Below, one piece after another: positions 1 through 6,608 of a DNA stretch of 20,801 nucleotides (positions are counted from its first letter, which is position 1; each line of letters opens with the position of its first letter). Where the stretch lies: positions 1-20,801 of the forward strand of contig CAJBMR010000145.1 of assembly GCA_903954205.1 (NCBI GenBank). Direction: 5' to 3'. The DNA is from an uncultured bacterium. Lineage in GTDB: Bacteria > Actinomycetota > Actinomycetes > S36-B12. The position numbers and the translations under genes are program-made. The notes below the pieces were generated by a model that saw only the letters and a list, made by a program, of their open reading frames with translations, was not told the DNA's origin and did not search any database.

Positions 1-43
1 CACCGCGGTCATTCCCTCGGCGTAGGGGTCGTGCTGCCGGGCC

Positions 44-103
44 TTGAGTGGCGACGTGTCGCACGTGTGCGCGGCGTGTCCGCTGCGACAACCTGCCACT
101 CAA
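44..103. repeat. Nested inverted repeat, possible structured RNA or terminator
   Basis: Three stacked perfect inverted repeats share one centre. The outer arms TTGAGTGGC (44-52) and GCCACTCAA (95-103) are 9 bp. The middle arms TGTCGCA (57-63) and TGCGACA (84-90) are 7 bp. The inner arms GCGG (71-74) and CCGC (80-83) enclose a 5-nt loop. The element lies beyond the end of the minus-strand cox-like operon and beyond its nearer terminator. It could terminate a gene lying left of the window, be a short dispersed palindromic element, or belong to a small RNA. The pairing is directly visible; any function is inference. Confidence 0.45.
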
Positions 104-106
104 CGA

Positions 107-140
107 AGTACGGGCCGGCCCCGAAGGACCGGCCCGTACT
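107..140 (-). terminator. Terminator hairpin of the cox-like operon
   Basis: A perfect 12-bp stem (AGTACGGGCCGG at 107-118, CCGGCCCGTACT at 129-140) has a 10-nt loop. It begins 13 nt past the stop codon of the FAD subunit gene on the minus strand. There is no clear U-tract, which is common in high-GC actinobacteria. As the stem is symmetric it could also stop rightward transcription. Confidence 0.7.
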
Positions 141-152
141 GCGAGCGGAGCG

Positions 153-1010
153 CTAGACGCCGGCGGCCTGAGCCACGGCGCGCTTGGTGAGCACCTTGGC
201 CAGGTGCTCGCGGAACTCCGCTGAGGCGTGCAGGTCACTCGTCGGGCGGGTCCCATCGGCTGCGTTCGCCGCAGCAGCGGCGATGGCATCCGTAGTCGCC
301 GCCGCACCGGCGAGAGCGGCCTCGACGCTGCTGGCGCGCACGGGGGAGGGCCCCATGTTCGTCAGGGCGACGCGGGCTTCGGTGATGGTGCCGTTCTGCC
401 GCTTCACCGCAGCTGCGACACCGACCGTTGCCCAGGCCTGGGCGGTGCGGTTGAACTTCTCGTAGTGGGTGCTCCACCCGTCACCGAGCTTCGGCACCTT
501 GACCGCGACGAGGATCTCCTCGGGCTCCAGGGCGCTCGTGAAGTAGTCGACGAAGAAGTCCTTCGCCGCGATCTCACGGGTGCCGTTGGGTCCCTTGGCG
601 ACCATGGTCGCGTCGAGCGCCAACGCCACGGTCGGCAGGTCGCCGGCCGGATCGGCGTGGGCGAGGGAGCCGCCGAAGGTGCCGCGGTGACGGATGGCCG
701 GATCGGCCACCGTCCCCGCCGCCTGGGCCAGCAGCGGTGCGTGCTGCTTGACGAGGGCGTCGTTCATCACCTCGTAGTGGGTCGCGTTGGCTCCCACGAC
801 GAGGTGATCGCCACCGTCCGTCACACCCTTCATCTCCGCGATGGAGCCGATGTCGACCAACGTGGTCGGCGCGGCCATGCGCAGGCGAAGGACCGGCATG
901 AGCGACTGACCACCGGAGATCACCTTGCCGTCCTCACCGGCAGCCGCGAGGGCCGAGATGGCCTCGTCGACCGTGCTCGGACGGACGTAGTCGAATGCCA
1001 TGGGAATCAC
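153..1010 (-). CDS. FAD-binding (medium) subunit of a CO dehydrogenase/xanthine dehydrogenase-family molybdenum hydroxylase
   Basis: This 285-residue protein is predicted to carry FAD and pass electrons from the 2Fe-2S subunit to an acceptor. Two FAD-binding stretches of the CoxM family are visible: GGQSL at residues 33-37 and TFGGSLAHADP from residue 111. The length matches known CoxM proteins (about 288 aa). I chose the GTG start at 1010. It lies 6 nt after GGAGG, overlaps the TGA of the upstream large-subunit gene as GTGA, and gives the N-terminus MIPMAFDY, which resembles the MIPGSFDY start of Oligotropha CoxM. An in-frame ATG at 1001 is 15 nt from the ribosome binding site and less likely. 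It is the last gene of an S-L-M operon and is followed by a terminator hairpin. The true substrate of the complex is unknown. Confidence 0.9.
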   Translation of the reverse strand: MIPMAFDYVRPSTVDEAISALAAAGEDGKVISGGQSLMPVLRLRMAAPTTLVDIGSIAEMKGVTDGGDHLVVGANATHYEVMNDALVKQHAPLLAQAAGTVADPAIRHRGTFGGSLAHADPAGDLPTVALALDATMVAKGPNGTREIAAKDFFVDYFTSALEPEEILVAVKVPKLGDGWSTHYEKFNRTAQAWATVGVAAAVKRQNGTITEARVALTNMGPSPVRASSVEAALAGAAATTDAIAAAAANAADGTRPTSDLHASAEFREHLAKVLTKRAVAQAAGV

Positions 1011-3415
1011 TGGGCACCTCCCTTGCCGGCGTTGATCGCTCGCCAGACGTTCTCCGGCGTGGCCGGCATCTTGACGTCGGTCACGCCCATGGGGCGCAGC
1101 GCGTCGACGATGGCGTTGATGATCGCCGGCGGCGAGGCGATGGCACCGGCCTCGCCGACACCCTTCGTGCCCAGCGGATTGGTCGTCGACGGGGTCACCG
1201 TACGGTCGGTCGTGAAGCTCGGCAGATCTGCCGCACTCGGGATGAGGTAGTCGGCAAAGCTCGCGGTGAGCAGGTTGCCGTCGGAGTCGTACTCCACACC
1301 CTCGTAGAGCGCCTGACCGATGCCGCACGCGAGTCCGCCGTGCACCTGGCCCTCGACGATGAGCGGATTGACCTGGATGCCGACATCGTCGACCGCGACG
1401 TAGCTGCGGATCTTCGACTTGCCGGTCTCCGTGTCGACCTCGATCGCGCACAGGTGAGTCCCATGCGGGTAGGAGAAGTCATCCGGGTCCACCGTGGCCT
1501 CCGCCTGCAGGGTCGGCTCGACGCCGTCCGGCAGGTTGTGCGCGGAGAAGGCCTCGAAGGCAACCGCGGCGAGCGGCTGCGACTTGGCCGGATCGCCCTT
1601 GACGCGGAAGGCGCCCTGGATGAACTCCAGGTCGTCCACCGAGCACTCGAGCTGGTGAGCCGCGATGACCTTGGCCTTCTCGACCAGGCGCTCGGCCGCC
1701 TTCTTGATGGCCTGGCCACCGACCGCGAGCGAACGCGAGCCGTAGGTGTCCATGCCGTAGGGGGCGCGACCGGTGTCGCTGTGGATGACCTCGATGTCAT
1801 CGACAGGGACGCCGAGGATGCTTGCGGCGATCTGGCTCCAGGCCGTCTCATGTCCCTGGCCGTGTGGCGAGGTGCCGGTGACGAGCTCGATCTTGCCGGT
1901 GGGCAGCGCACGGATCGTGCAGTGCTCCCAGCCGCCTGCCACGTACTTCAGGGCGCCGAGTGTGCGTGACGGCGCCAGGCCGCACATCTCCGTGAAGGTG
2001 GAGATGCCGATGCCCAGCTGCACCGGGTCACCCGATGCACGCCGCTGCTCCTGCTCTGCGCGCAGTGCGTCGTAGCCGAAGAGGTCCATGGCCTTGGCCG
2101 TGGCGGCCTCGTAGTTGCCGGTGTCGTAGGTGAGACCGGCAACGGTGGCGTAGGGGAACTCCTCGTGCTTGATCCAATTCATCTCGCGGAGCTTCATGGG
2201 ATCCATGTCCAGCTCGGCGGCGAGCTCATCGACGATGCGCTCGATGGCGAACGTCGCCTCCGGGCGCCCGGCACCACGGATGGCGTCGGTCGGCGTGGTG
2301 TTGGTGAAGACACCCACGCAGTTGAACTCGTACGTCGGCATCTTGTAGATCGCCGGGTACATGAACATGCCCAGCAGCGGGATGCCCGGGGTGATGATCT
2401 GGAGGTAGGCACCCATGTTGGCGATGAGATCGACCTTGAGGGCGATGATCTGGCCGTCCTTGGTGGAGGCGATCTGGATGTCCTGGATCTGATCGCGTCC
2501 ATGATGGGAGGCGACCATGTCCTCACTGCGGGTCTCGGTCCACTTGACCGGGCGACCCAGGTGACGGGCGATCTGCACCGCGAGAATCTCCTCGCGGTAG
2601 CACTGCAGCTTGCCGCCGAATCCGCCTCCGACGTCGGGAGCGATGACGCGCAGGGAGTTCTCCGGCATTCCCGTGACGAGTGCGAGGAGCACGCGCAGGA
2701 CGTGCGGGATCTGCGTGGCTGACCAGATGGTCATCTCATTGCTCATGCCCATGGGTGACGCGACGACCGCGCGCGGCTCCATGTAGCCGGCGATGATGCG
2801 CTGGTTGATGAAGCGGCGCTTCACGACGACGACGTCATCACCCGCTGCCTTGACAGCGGCGTCGAAGGCGCCGTCGCCCTGCGGCTTGAGCGGGAACTCG
2901 TAGCAGACGTTGGTGCCGAGGCTGCCGTCGGCAGCGTCATGCACGGCCGTCGAGCCCTGCTTGATTGCCGCCTCCATGTCGATGACCGCGGGGAGCGGCT
3001 CGTAGTCGACCTCGATCGCGTCCAGGGCGTCGGCGGCGGCGTACTTGTCGGTGGCCAGCACGACCGCGACACAGTCGCCCACGTGGCGGACCTTGTCGAC
3101 GGCCAGTGCGGGGAAGCCCGGCATCTGGATGTCGTCCGTCACCGGCCACACGCAGGGGACCGAGCCGTTGAGGTCGCCGAGATCCTTGGCGGTGAAGGCG
3201 GCCACGACGTGGGGACGCTTAAGGGCGGCCGAGACGTCGAGATTCGTGATCTTGGCGTGGGCCATGGGGCTGCGCAGGATCGCCATGTGCAGTGTGCCGG
3301 GGAGTTGGATGTTGTCGGTCCAGTTGGTCTGCCCGTGCAGCAGGCGTGCATCCTCCTTGCGGCGGAGCGGCCGACCCATCGGATTGGCATTGGCGTCAGT
3401 CAGTGTCTCGGTCAT
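1007..3415 (-). CDS. Molybdenum-cofactor (large) subunit, form II CO dehydrogenase-like hydroxylase
   Basis: This is the catalytic subunit, expected to bind molybdopterin cytosine dinucleotide and hydroxylate a substrate with water-derived oxygen. The 802-residue length fits CoxL. Visible motifs, numbered from the GTG at 3418, are GGGFGG (264-269), the active-site loop AIRGAGR (379-385), GQGHET (520-525) and GVGE with the probable catalytic Glu756. Form I CO dehydrogenases have AYxCSFR, whose Cys holds the Cu-S-Mo site. That Cys is absent here and the loop resembles the form II signature AYRGAGR with Tyr replaced by Ile. CO oxidation is therefore doubtful; an aldehyde, purine or other heterocycle is as likely. 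ATG 3415 lies 6 nt after GGAGG and overlaps the TGA of the small-subunit gene. GTG 3418 is an alternative start. Confidence 0.9.
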   Translation of the reverse strand: MTETLTDANANPMGRPLRRKEDARLLHGQTNWTDNIQLPGTLHMAILRSPMAHAKITNLDVSAALKRPHVVAAFTAKDLGDLNGSVPCVWPVTDDIQMPGFPALAVDKVRHVGDCVAVVLATDKYAAADALDAIEVDYEPLPAVIDMEAAIKQGSTAVHDAADGSLGTNVCYEFPLKPQGDGAFDAAVKAAGDDVVVVKRRFINQRIIAGYMEPRAVVASPMGMSNEMTIWSATQIPHVLRVLLALVTGMPENSLRVIAPDVGGGFGGKLQCYREEILAVQIARHLGRPVKWTETRSEDMVASHHGRDQIQDIQIASTKDGQIIALKVDLIANMGAYLQIITPGIPLLGMFMYPAIYKMPTYEFNCVGVFTNTTPTDAIRGAGRPEATFAIERIVDELAAELDMDPMKLREMNWIKHEEFPYATVAGLTYDTGNYEAATAKAMDLFGYDALRAEQEQRRASGDPVQLGIGISTFTEMCGLAPSRTLGALKYVAGGWEHCTIRALPTGKIELVTGTSPHGQGHETAWSQIAASILGVPVDDIEVIHSDTGRAPYGMDTYGSRSLAVGGQAIKKAAERLVEKAKVIAAHQLECSVDDLEFIQGAFRVKGDPAKSQPLAAVAFEAFSAHNLPDGVEPTLQAEATVDPDDFSYPHGTHLCAIEVDTETGKSKIRSYVAVDDVGIQVNPLIVEGQVHGGLACGIGQALYEGVEYDSDGNLLTASFADYLIPSAADLPSFTTDRTVTPSTTNPLGTKGVGEAGAIASPPAIINAIVDALRPMGVTDVKMPATPENVWRAINAGKGGAQ

Positions 3416-3894
3416 CACTTGCCTCCCATCAGCTCAGCGGCGTACTCAACCGACTTGACGATGTTGTGGTAGCCGGTGCAGCGGCACAGGTTGCCCTCGA
3501 GCCCTTCGCGGATCTCTTCCTCGGAGGGGTTGGGGTTTTCCTGCAGCAGGTCGACCGCGGCCATGACCATGCCGGGGGTGCAGTAGCCGCACTGCAGGCC
3601 GTGGCACTCCTTGAAGGCAGTCTGGACCGGGTGCCACTGGTGCTCGCCTTCGGCGAGGCCCTGGACCGTGAGGACCACGTGGCCGTCAGCCTGCACGGCA
3701 AGCACGCTGCAGGACTTGACGCTCTTGCCGTCCAGCAGGACTGTGCACGCGCCGCAGTTGGATGTGTCGCAGCCGACAACGGTGCCGACGCGGCCGATGT
3801 CTTCCCTGAGGAAGTGGACGAGAAGTCGTCGAGGCTCGACCTCGACGTCGTAGACCGTGCCATCCACGGTCACGCTGATCGGAATATGGGTCAT
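3415..3894 (-). CDS. 2Fe-2S (small) subunit of the same molybdenum hydroxylase
   Basis: This 159-residue protein carries two [2Fe-2S] clusters that relay electrons from the Mo centre to FAD. The plant ferredoxin-type N-terminal cluster is bound by Cys42, Cys47, Cys50 and Cys62. The C-terminal helical-domain cluster is bound by Cys102 and Cys105 (CGYCTPG) and Cys137 and Cys139 (CRCTGY). All eight ligands are present. The start is ATG 3894, preceded by GGGAG about 4 nt away; an upstream in-frame ATG at 3915 has no ribosome binding site. It is the first gene of the S-L-M operon, an order typical of form II rather than form I (M-S-L) clusters. No cofactor-insertion gene of the CoxD or XdhC type lies upstream; the other flank is outside the window. 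Confidence 0.93.
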   Translation of the reverse strand: MTHIPISVTVDGTVYDVEVEPRRLLVHFLREDIGRVGTVVGCDTSNCGACTVLLDGKSVKSCSVLAVQADGHVVLTVQGLAEGEHQWHPVQTAFKECHGLQCGYCTPGMVMAAVDLLQENPNPSEEEIREGLEGNLCRCTGYHNIVKSVEYAAELMGGK

Positions 3895-4085
3895 GGTTCT
3901 CCCGTGTGAGCTCATGGGGCGATCCGAGGCACGCCACCCGCCCCGTCGGACGGGTAGGGCCGACGCTAGGCGCTGGGGGCCCCACGCGGGGCCGTTTCGC
4001 GACTAATGCTTCCCCTGGGGGTCCGTGGGGGGCTACCGTCGGTCCCGAGGCAGCCGAGAGCCGGCGCCCATATCTCGGAGGAAGT
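3895..4085. promoter_or_regulatory. Divergent promoter region between the cox-like operon and a DUF4190 gene
   Basis: This 191-bp gap should hold both promoters. For the minus-strand operon, TAGCGT at 3968-3963 is a good -10 box, giving a leader of about 60 nt. A perfect inverted repeat GGCCCC-acgc-GGGGCC (3978-3993) lies just upstream, near the expected -35, and CCCGT-cgg-ACGGG (3942-3954) lies in the leader; either could be an operator. For the plus-strand gene TACCGT (4034-4039) is a candidate -10 with a leader of about 40 nt. No convincing -35 boxes are seen. All assignments are by eye. Confidence 0.4.
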
Positions 4086-4418
4086 ATGTCGACCACCCCT
4101 CCCCCTCCCCCTCCCATGCCCCCGGCCGCAGCCGGCGGCGGTGGCGGTGGTGGCACTCAGGACAACGGCAGCGGCACTATCGCGCTGGTCACAGGAATCC
4201 TTAGCTTCTTCGTCTGCCCGATCATCCTGTCGATCGTGGCCATCATCTACGGCAAGAAGGGCATGGCGGCCGCGGCTGCCGGCACGGCCGACAACGGTGG
4301 GCAGGCCAAGGCGGGCTACATCATGGGGATCATCAGCCTGATCCTCGCGATCATCCTCATCATCGTCTACATCATCCTGGGAGTCGCCCTCGTCTCCAGT
4401 GGGACGATGACCAACTGA
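4086..4418 (+). CDS. Small DUF4190-like membrane protein with Pro/Gly-rich N-terminus
   Basis: This 110-residue protein opens with a proline run and a glycine run (residues 5-23), probably cytoplasmic and disordered. Two hydrophobic segments follow, at about residues 31-55 and 78-104, separated by a short polar loop with GKKGMAAAAAG. The layout of two helices around a small Gly/Ala loop is that of DUF4190 proteins, common in actinobacteria and of unknown function. The start ATG is preceded by GGAGG with a 4-nt gap. It is read divergently from the cox-like operon and ends before a strong terminator, so it is probably monocistronic. The next gene is a second DUF4190-like protein, suggesting an old duplication. 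I cannot assign a function. Confidence 0.8.
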   Translation: MSTTPPPPPPMPPAAAGGGGGGGTQDNGSGTIALVTGILSFFVCPIILSIVAIIYGKKGMAAAAAGTADNGGQAKAGYIMGIISLILAIILIIVYIILGVALVSSGTMTN

Positions 4419-4440
4419 CGCACCTCTGGTAGACGTCTTA

Positions 4441-4474
4441 AGGAGGGGCCGGCGGGAAACCGCTGGCCCCTCCT
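4441..4474 (+). terminator. Strong terminator hairpin with GAAA tetraloop
   Basis: A 15-bp stem (4441-4455 with 4460-4474, one G-U pair) is closed by a GAAA tetraloop (4456-4459), a stable GNRA loop. It starts 22 nt after the stop codon of the first DUF4190-like gene. There is no U-tract. It separates that gene from the next one, which has its own promoter. Confidence 0.85.
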
Positions 4475-4564
4475 GCATGTCCGCCTCGCTTGCTGCGCCG
4501 TCGGACTCACCACTCTCACGGAGGGCCAGAGTGGAGCGCGCGTGGAGGCTGGCTGCTCCGGGCC

Positions 4565-4577
4565 TAAGGTGGTCGAC
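4565..4577 (+). promoter_or_regulatory. -10 box for leaderless start at 4578
   Basis: TAAGGT (4565-4570) fits the actinobacterial -10 consensus TANNNT and ends 7 nt before GTG 4578, so transcription should begin at or next to the start codon. No upstream -35 is clear. Confidence 0.55.
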
Positions 4578-4934
4578 GTGACGCAGGAGTTGGGCGAGCA
4601 GCCAGCGGGCGAGGTGCCCGAGGTGGCATCGAGCGCCGTACCTCCGGAGGAGGCGGCACGCGGTGCAGGGGCCCACGCCGCGCCCCGCCGAGGCGCCCTC
4701 GGGGTCTGGGCCTTCGTGCTGGCGATGCTCGGCCTCATCGGCATTCTGCCCATCATCGGCAGCGTTCTGGGCTTCGTTCTCGGCCGCGTCGCAGTGCGTC
4801 AGACGGACACGCGCAGTCTCATCGGCGGTCGCGGCCTCGCCTTGGCCGCCGTGACGATCTCTGTCATCACTCTGGTCGTCATAGCGCTGGGCGTTGCGAC
4901 GTACGCCCTCGTCGTTGCCTATCTCGAGATCTGA
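4578..4934 (+). CDS. Small DUF4190-like membrane protein
   Basis: This 118-residue protein has an acidic Glu/Pro/Ala-rich N-terminal part (residues 1-40), then two hydrophobic segments at roughly 43-67 and 85-115. The loop between them (GRVAVRQTDTRSLIGGRGLALA) resembles the conserved Gly-Arg loop of DUF4190. The GTG at 4578 is favoured because a TANNNT box ends 7 nt before it. An in-frame GTG at 4542 would add 12 residues but has no good ribosome binding site. The stop is 13 nt before guaA, and the guaA -10 box begins just after this stop codon, so the two genes are tightly packed but separately promoted. Function is unknown. Confidence 0.75.
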   Translation: MTQELGEQPAGEVPEVASSAVPPEEAARGAGAHAAPRRGALGVWAFVLAMLGLIGILPIIGSVLGFVLGRVAVRQTDTRSLIGGRGLALAAVTISVITLVVIALGVATYALVVAYLEI

Positions 4935-4935
4935 C

Positions 4936-4947
4936 TACGCTCCCGTC
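4936..4947 (+). promoter_or_regulatory. guaA -10 box, leaderless
   Basis: TACGCT (4936-4941) ends 6 nt before the guaA ATG. With the usual 6-nt gap from -10 to +1, transcription would begin at the A of the ATG. A weak -35-like GTTGCC lies 16 nt upstream. No Shine-Dalgarno sequence precedes the ATG, which agrees with a leaderless mRNA. Confidence 0.6.
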
Positions 4948-6522
4948 ATGGCTGCGCCTGCACCCCGACCCGTGCTCGTCGTCGACTTCGGCGCCCAATA
5001 CGCCCAGCTGATCGCCCGGCGTGTCCGGGAGGCCCACGTCTACTCCGAGATCGTGCCGCACACGATGAGCGTGTCGGAGATGCTCGCCAAGCAGCCGGCC
5101 GCGATCGTGCTCTCCGGCGGTCCCAGCAGCGTCTACGCGGACGGCGCCCCGTCGGTGGATCCCGCGCTCTTCGACTCCGGCGTACCCGTCTTCGGCATCT
5201 GTTACGGCTTCCAGGCGATGGCGCAGGCCCTCGGCGGCACGGTCGAACGGACGGGCTTGAGCGAGTACGGCGGGACGCCACTCGAGGTCACTGAAGCGGG
5301 TGCCGCGCTCTTCGCGGGCTTGCCAGCGCGGCAGTCCGTGTGGATGTCGCACGGCGACAGCGTCACTCGGGCTCCGGACGGCTTTGTGGTGAGTGCGACG
5401 AGTGCCGGGGCCCCGGTGGCCGCAATGGAATCCCTGGATCGTCGCCTTGCCGGTGTTCAATTCCATCCGGAGGTGATGCACAGCGAGCATGGCCAGCAGG
5501 TCCTCGAGAGCTTCCTCCATGGCATCGCTGGGCTCGAGCCCACGTGGACCACCGAGGGCGTGATTGACGACCAGGTCGCTCGCATTCGCGACCAGGTAGG
5601 CGATGGGCTCGTGGTCTGCGGCCTCTCCGGCGGCGTGGACTCAGCGGTCGCGGCGGCGCTGGTGCAGCGCGCGGTGGGTGACCAACTCACCTGCGTCTTC
5701 GTCGATCACGGTCTCCTGCGCGCCGGTGAAGCCGAGCAGGTCGAGCGCGACTTCGTCGCCGCGACGGGCGTGCGCCTGGTCGTTGTCGACGCTCAGCGGC
5801 GCTTCCTCGATGCTCTAGCTGGCGTGACCGACCCGGAGCAGAAGCGCAAGATCATCGGACGTGAATTCATCCGCGTGTTCGAGGATGCTGCGCGCGACGT
5901 CGTCGCCCAGGCGGGGGAGTCCGGACGCACGGTGGACTTCCTCGTGCAAGGCACGCTCTATCCCGATGTGGTGGAGTCGGGTGGTGGCTCGGGCACGGCA
6001 AACATCAAGAGCCACCACAACGTGGGCGGCCTGCCCGACGACCTGGCCTTCACCCTGGTGGAGCCGTTGCGCACCCTCTTCAAGGACGAGGTCCGCCAGG
6101 TGGGACTGGAACTCGGTCTGCCCCCCGAGATCGTGTGGCGACATCCCTTCCCAGGTCCTGGCCTGGCGATCCGGATCGTGGGTGCCGTAGACGCCGAGCG
6201 GCTGGCCATCCTTCGCGCTGCGGATGCCATTGCCCGGGAGGAACTCACAGCGGCTGGCCTCGACCGCGACGTATGGCAGTTCCCCGTCGTACTCCTCGCT
6301 GACGTGCGCTCGGTAGGCGTCCAAGGGGATGGGCGCACCTATGGGCACCCCATCGTCTTGCGCCCGGTCTCGAGCGAGGATGCGATGACCGCAGACTGGT
6401 CCCGACTCCCCTACGACGTGCTTGCGCGGATTTCGACGCGCATCACAAACGAGGTGCGCGATGTCAATCGCGTGGTGCTGGACGTGACGAGCAAGCCCCC
6501 CGGCACCATCGAGTGGGAGTAG
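4948..6522 (+). CDS. guaA: GMP synthase (glutamine-hydrolysing)
   Basis: This cytoplasmic enzyme converts XMP, ATP and glutamine to GMP, the last step of guanine nucleotide synthesis. The 524-residue length is standard. The N-terminal class I glutamine amidotransferase domain (about 8-195) has Cys85 in GICYGF and His173/Glu175 in FHPEV as the catalytic triad. The ATP pyrophosphatase domain starts with the P-loop SGGVDS at 227-232. The C-terminal dimerisation domain ends with the family-typical IEWE. ATG 4948 is used because the longer frame to 4894 overlaps the preceding gene and a leaderless -10 box sits 6 nt upstream. The last codons and stop form one copy of a 34-bp direct repeat. All catalytic motifs are intact. 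Confidence 0.98.
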   Translation: MAAPAPRPVLVVDFGAQYAQLIARRVREAHVYSEIVPHTMSVSEMLAKQPAAIVLSGGPSSVYADGAPSVDPALFDSGVPVFGICYGFQAMAQALGGTVERTGLSEYGGTPLEVTEAGAALFAGLPARQSVWMSHGDSVTRAPDGFVVSATSAGAPVAAMESLDRRLAGVQFHPEVMHSEHGQQVLESFLHGIAGLEPTWTTEGVIDDQVARIRDQVGDGLVVCGLSGGVDSAVAAALVQRAVGDQLTCVFVDHGLLRAGEAEQVERDFVAATGVRLVVVDAQRRFLDALAGVTDPEQKRKIIGREFIRVFEDAARDVVAQAGESGRTVDFLVQGTLYPDVVESGGGSGTANIKSHHNVGGLPDDLAFTLVEPLRTLFKDEVRQVGLELGLPPEIVWRHPFPGPGLAIRIVGAVDAERLAILRAADAIAREELTAAGLDRDVWQFPVVLLADVRSVGVQGDGRTYGHPIVLRPVSSEDAMTADWSRLPYDVLARISTRITNEVRDVNRVVLDVTSKPPGTIEWE

Positions 6523-6592
6523 TCGGGCAGAGCCCGCCTCTTCCCACTCTCGGTTGGTATCGAGTGGGAGTAGTCGGGCAGAGCCCGCCTCT
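6508..6592 (+). repeat. 34-bp direct repeat duplicating the guaA 3' end
   Basis: Bases 6508-6541 and 6559-6592 are identical over 34 bp, with a 17-bp spacer (period 51). The first copy holds the last four codons and stop of guaA (Ile-Glu-Trp-Glu-stop) plus the hairpin CGGGC-aga-GCCCG; the second is an untranslated copy of both. The spacer contains TCCCACTC (6542-6549), the reverse complement of GAGTGGGA found in both copies (6511-6518 and 6562-6569), so it can pair with either one. The second copy ends 4 nt before the -10 box of the next gene. Confidence 0.95.
6511..6549 (+). terminator. Probable guaA terminator hairpin
   Basis: GAGTGGGA (6511-6518, inside the last guaA codons) pairs with TCCCACTC (6542-6549). 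Inside this lies a second stem, CGGGC-aga-GCCCG. Together they make a long imperfect hairpin spanning the stop codon. No U-tract follows. The 5-bp inner stem is repeated downstream at the second copy of the 34-bp repeat. Confidence 0.5.
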
Positions 6593-6596
6593 CGGC

Positions 6597-6608
6597 TAGG
6601 GTGGAAAC
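6597..6608 (+). promoter_or_regulatory. -10 box for leaderless start at 6609
   Basis: TAGGGT (6597-6602) ends 6 nt before GTG 6609, placing +1 at the start codon. It lies directly after the second copy of the guaA-tail repeat, so the repeat would occupy the -35 region and could affect promoter strength. Confidence 0.6.

Noticed and set aside
228..1969. Two long plus-strand frames opposite the FAD and Mo subunits
   Set aside because: They are complementary-strand shadows of the cox-like genes, with compositions typical of reverse-read GC-rich codons.
1007..3415. Annotation as a true (form I) CO dehydrogenase, coxL
   Set aside because: The Cys-containing AYxCSFR loop is missing and the operon order is S-L-M, so I withheld the cox symbols.
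3978..3993. GC-rich hairpin considered as a terminator
   Set aside because: It lies between divergent genes with no gene end nearby, so it was treated as a possible operator instead.
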